A DNA stretch of 47,924 nucleotides. It comes from Candidatus Pullilachnospira intestinigallinarum (lineage in GTDB: Bacteria > Bacillota > Clostridia > Lachnospirales > Lachnospiraceae). The stretch is from assembly GCA_018711275.1 (NCBI GenBank), contig DVIN01000008.1, positions 1 through 47,924 of the forward strand. Reading direction: 5' to 3'. This document shows positions 46,581-47,924 of this stretch, one piece after another. The notes under the pieces were generated by a model. That model was not told the origin of the DNA. It saw only the letters and a list, made by a program, of their open reading frames with translations, and did no database searches. The position numbers and the translations under genes are program-made. Every line of letters begins with the position of its first letter. Position 1 is the stretch's first letter.

Positions 46581-47153
46581 ATGAAACTTGCGGTATTATT
46601 TCCCGGTATCGGGTATCATGTGGATAAACCGCTTATGTATTATGGAAGAAAGCTGGCGGTTCAGAGAGGTTATGAGGTGATCGGAGTTCCTTACGGAAAT
46701 TTTCCTGATGGGGTAAAGGGTTCTCCGGAAAAAATGAAGCAGGCTTTTCTCAGTGCGCTGGGGCAGGCGGAAGAGATCCTTGGAAAAGTGGATTTTGGAA
46801 AATATGAGGAAATCCTGTTTATCTCCAAAAGCGTGGGTACCGCGGTGGCCTCAGCCTATGGAGCAAAGCATGGATTGCGGACCAGGAACCTCTATTTTAC
46901 GCCGGTGGAGGAATCCTTTTCTTTTATGGAACAGCCGGGAGTGGTCTTTCATGGAACCAGTGATCCCTGGGCCCGGACAGAGGCGGTAAAGAGCGGATGT
47001 CTGGAAAAGAAACTTCCGCTGATTCTGGTGAAAAACGGAAACCATTCTCTGGAAACCGGGAAGACCATGCGGGATCTGAAGATTCTGAAAAAGGTAATGC
47101 GGATTTCGGGGCATTATCTGGACGGTAAAAGAACAGAGGAAAAAATTATTTAG
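46581..47153 (+). CDS. Small alpha/beta-hydrolase-fold protein
   Basis: A 190-residue protein with an alpha/beta-hydrolase outline. The opening strand is LAVLFPGIGYHVDKPLMYYG. The nucleophile elbow is FISKSVGTAVAS (Ser in SxSxG), the acid is probably Asp in FHGTSDPWA, and the His is in VKNGNHSLETG, the order expected of the triad. This is a short family with no lid. It follows the cation exporter by 36 bases with GGAGGAGGATGG as SD, so the two are probably co-transcribed. The substrate is unknown; an esterase or lipase-like activity cannot be claimed from this alone. Confidence 0.78.
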   Translation: MKLAVLFPGIGYHVDKPLMYYGRKLAVQRGYEVIGVPYGNFPDGVKGSPEKMKQAFLSALGQAEEILGKVDFGKYEEILFISKSVGTAVASAYGAKHGLRTRNLYFTPVEESFSFMEQPGVVFHGTSDPWARTEAVKSGCLEKKLPLILVKNGNHSLETGKTMRDLKILKKVMRISGHYLDGKRTEEKII

Positions 47154-47262
47154 AAAACACACCCATTGCTGTGGGCCGGGATTTGTCAGGTATCGCCGTC
47201 CGGGAGGACGGAAGAAACTTCTGGCATATCCGGCGGCCATGAGAAGCGATGGGTGTGTTTTT
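47154..47262 (+). terminator. 109-base composite hairpin ending the transporter operon
   Basis: The outer arms AAAACACACCCATTGCT and AGCGATGGGTGTGTTTT (17 bp with one wobble) are closed over an inner stem GGCCGGGAT / ATCCGGCGGCC, a TGTCAG/CTGGCA stem and a top CCGTCC-GGGA-GGACGG stem. T residues follow the last arm. The function as terminator fits, but the length and nested order exceed what termination needs. Confidence 0.72.
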
Positions 47263-47342
47263 ATGTGGATTCGCTGCCGGATCCGCACTTTCCATTCCGG
47301 TGATCAGAGAACGTATTTTTTGTACAGGCTTCGGCAGTTTCT

Positions 47343-47924
47343 TCAGATATGGTATTCCTGGTAAAGCTGCTCACGGTATTCGGAATCGGAAGCGCTTCTT
47401 ATAATCAGATCCTGGCGGCCCTCCTTGTCGAGAATCAGAATCAGCCGGCCATACCGTTCGCTTCCGATACGTTCGCCCTCTTTTTTCCCCTCAGCGCGGC
47501 CTTTCTCCATCGCATCATCCCAGATCATCTGTCCCAGTATTGTCATCTTCATTTCCTCCTTTATCCGTTCTAATTCATCCTTCGTCAGAAATTTCATAGC
47601 CGGCAGATACAGTATGGCCTCCATCTTCTGTACCTCTTCCTTGGAAAACATCCCTTCCGCTTTTCTCAGAGCCCGGATACTCTTTCGGATTCGTTCTTCC
47701 TTTCCTGACTTCCCGCCCATCAGCGGCGCAAGCAGCAACGGAAAGAAATCCTCTCTCCGGATGTTTTTCTTCTCTTTCGCAAGTTTCTCCAGGATCCGGT
47801 CCGCATCCGCGTCCTTCAGGCGGATCACCTTCACCCGGTAGGTGTTGATCCCTTCCCGGATGAAATACCTTACCTTTCTCACCTTCGACGAACAGATCAC
47901 ATAGGTGATCACCGGCGCTCCCAG
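47343..47924 (-). CDS. Rpn/PD-(D/E)XK nuclease family transposase-like protein (5' end outside the window)
   Basis: The last 193 codons of a gene running off the right edge; the frame continues upstream through VITYVICSS to the window end. Visible parts are a nuclease-domain end (RYFIREGINTYRVKVIRL) and a helical C-terminal domain rich in Lys and Glu (EKLAKEKKNIRREDFFPLLL, then MGGKSGKEERIRKSIRAL). The DDAMEKGRAEGKKEGERIG stretch is typical of the Rpn (recombination-promoting nuclease) and Lachnospiraceae PD-(D/E)XK transposase families. The catalytic residues would lie outside the window. Confidence 0.75.
   Translation of the reverse strand: MGAPVITYVICSSKVRKVRYFIREGINTYRVKVIRLKDADADRILEKLAKEKKNIRREDFFPLLLAPLMGGKSGKEERIRKSIRALRKAEGMFSKEEVQKMEAILYLPAMKFLTKDELERIKEEMKMTILGQMIWDDAMEKGRAEGKKEGERIGSERYGRLILILDKEGRQDLIIRSASDSEYREQLYQEYHI

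Noticed and set aside
47343-47924. Complete insertion sequence at the right edge
   Set aside because: Only the C-terminal part of one gene is present and no terminal inverted repeats were found.

Overview
The window looks like a chromosome segment of a gut-type Lachnospiraceae bacterium (Clostridia, Bacillota). The reasons are strong AGGAGG ribosome-binding sites, sigma-A promoters of TTGACA-17-TATAAT type, a tRNA-Ile T-box and a SAM-I riboswitch, a holB-ricT-trmN6-rsmI cluster, a DacF-type D,D-carboxypeptidase, OmpR/HisKA two-component pairs and an Rpn-type nuclease/transposase gene. Most genes are GC-rich housekeeping or transport genes. The small toxin-antitoxin and regulatory-RNA islands, especially 27.7-28.2 kb, are visibly AT-richer. 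No rRNA, tRNA, CRISPR array or complete insertion sequence was seen.

Layout. 0-0.5 kb: a DinJ-YafQ toxin-antitoxin pair cut by the left edge. 0.7-3.1 kb: two small Lachnospiraceae-type proteins and a convergent dehydrogenase-GNAT operon. 3.3-5.7 kb: a response regulator followed by a histidine kinase split by an in-frame TGA, then a small membrane protein. 5.8-7.4 kb: two membrane proteins (DUF368 and VTT/DedA superfamily), both from families linked to polyprenyl-phosphate recycling. 7.6-8.5 kb: a 45-bp tandem repeat and an AbrB/PIN toxin-antitoxin pair. 8.7-13.1 kb: two small proteins, a MATE exporter, a DEDDh exonuclease and an alcohol dehydrogenase with a Rex-like operator. 13.2-18.2 kb: a lantibiotic-immunity-type ABC exporter (ATPase, two permeases, a small membrane protein) divergent from its two-component system. 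18.2-25 kb: dacF, trpS, and ileS of the long type under a T-box.

25.1-29.7 kb: glycogen phosphorylase, then a gene-poor 930-bp stretch, then metK. The stretch holds a candidate type I toxin-antitoxin locus (a 30-residue membrane peptide with a convergent antisense RNA), a SAM-I riboswitch and a chain of strong hairpins. 29.8-36.1 kb: a DeoR regulator and a phosphonate operon (phnX, an iron alcohol dehydrogenase, phnD, phnC, a double-domain phnE). The operon has no phnW, which suggests a hydroxyethylphosphonate or phosphonoacetaldehyde route instead of aminoethylphosphonate. 36.2-38.6 kb: a kinase-regulator pair with a terminator in its leader. 38.7-43.0 kb: a guanylate-kinase-like gene and holB-ricT-trmN6-rsmI. 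43.1-47.9 kb: an intracellular GH20 hexosaminidase, a cation diffusion facilitator with a small hydrolase, a 109-nt hairpin terminator, and an Rpn-type gene cut by the right edge.

The points most worth following are the type I toxin-antitoxin locus, the phosphonate operon without phnW, the dual-hairpin repeat shared by two distant leaders, the hairpin chain between the SAM riboswitch and metK, and the nonsense codon in the first histidine kinase. All functional calls come from reading the sequence; no search or structure prediction was run.
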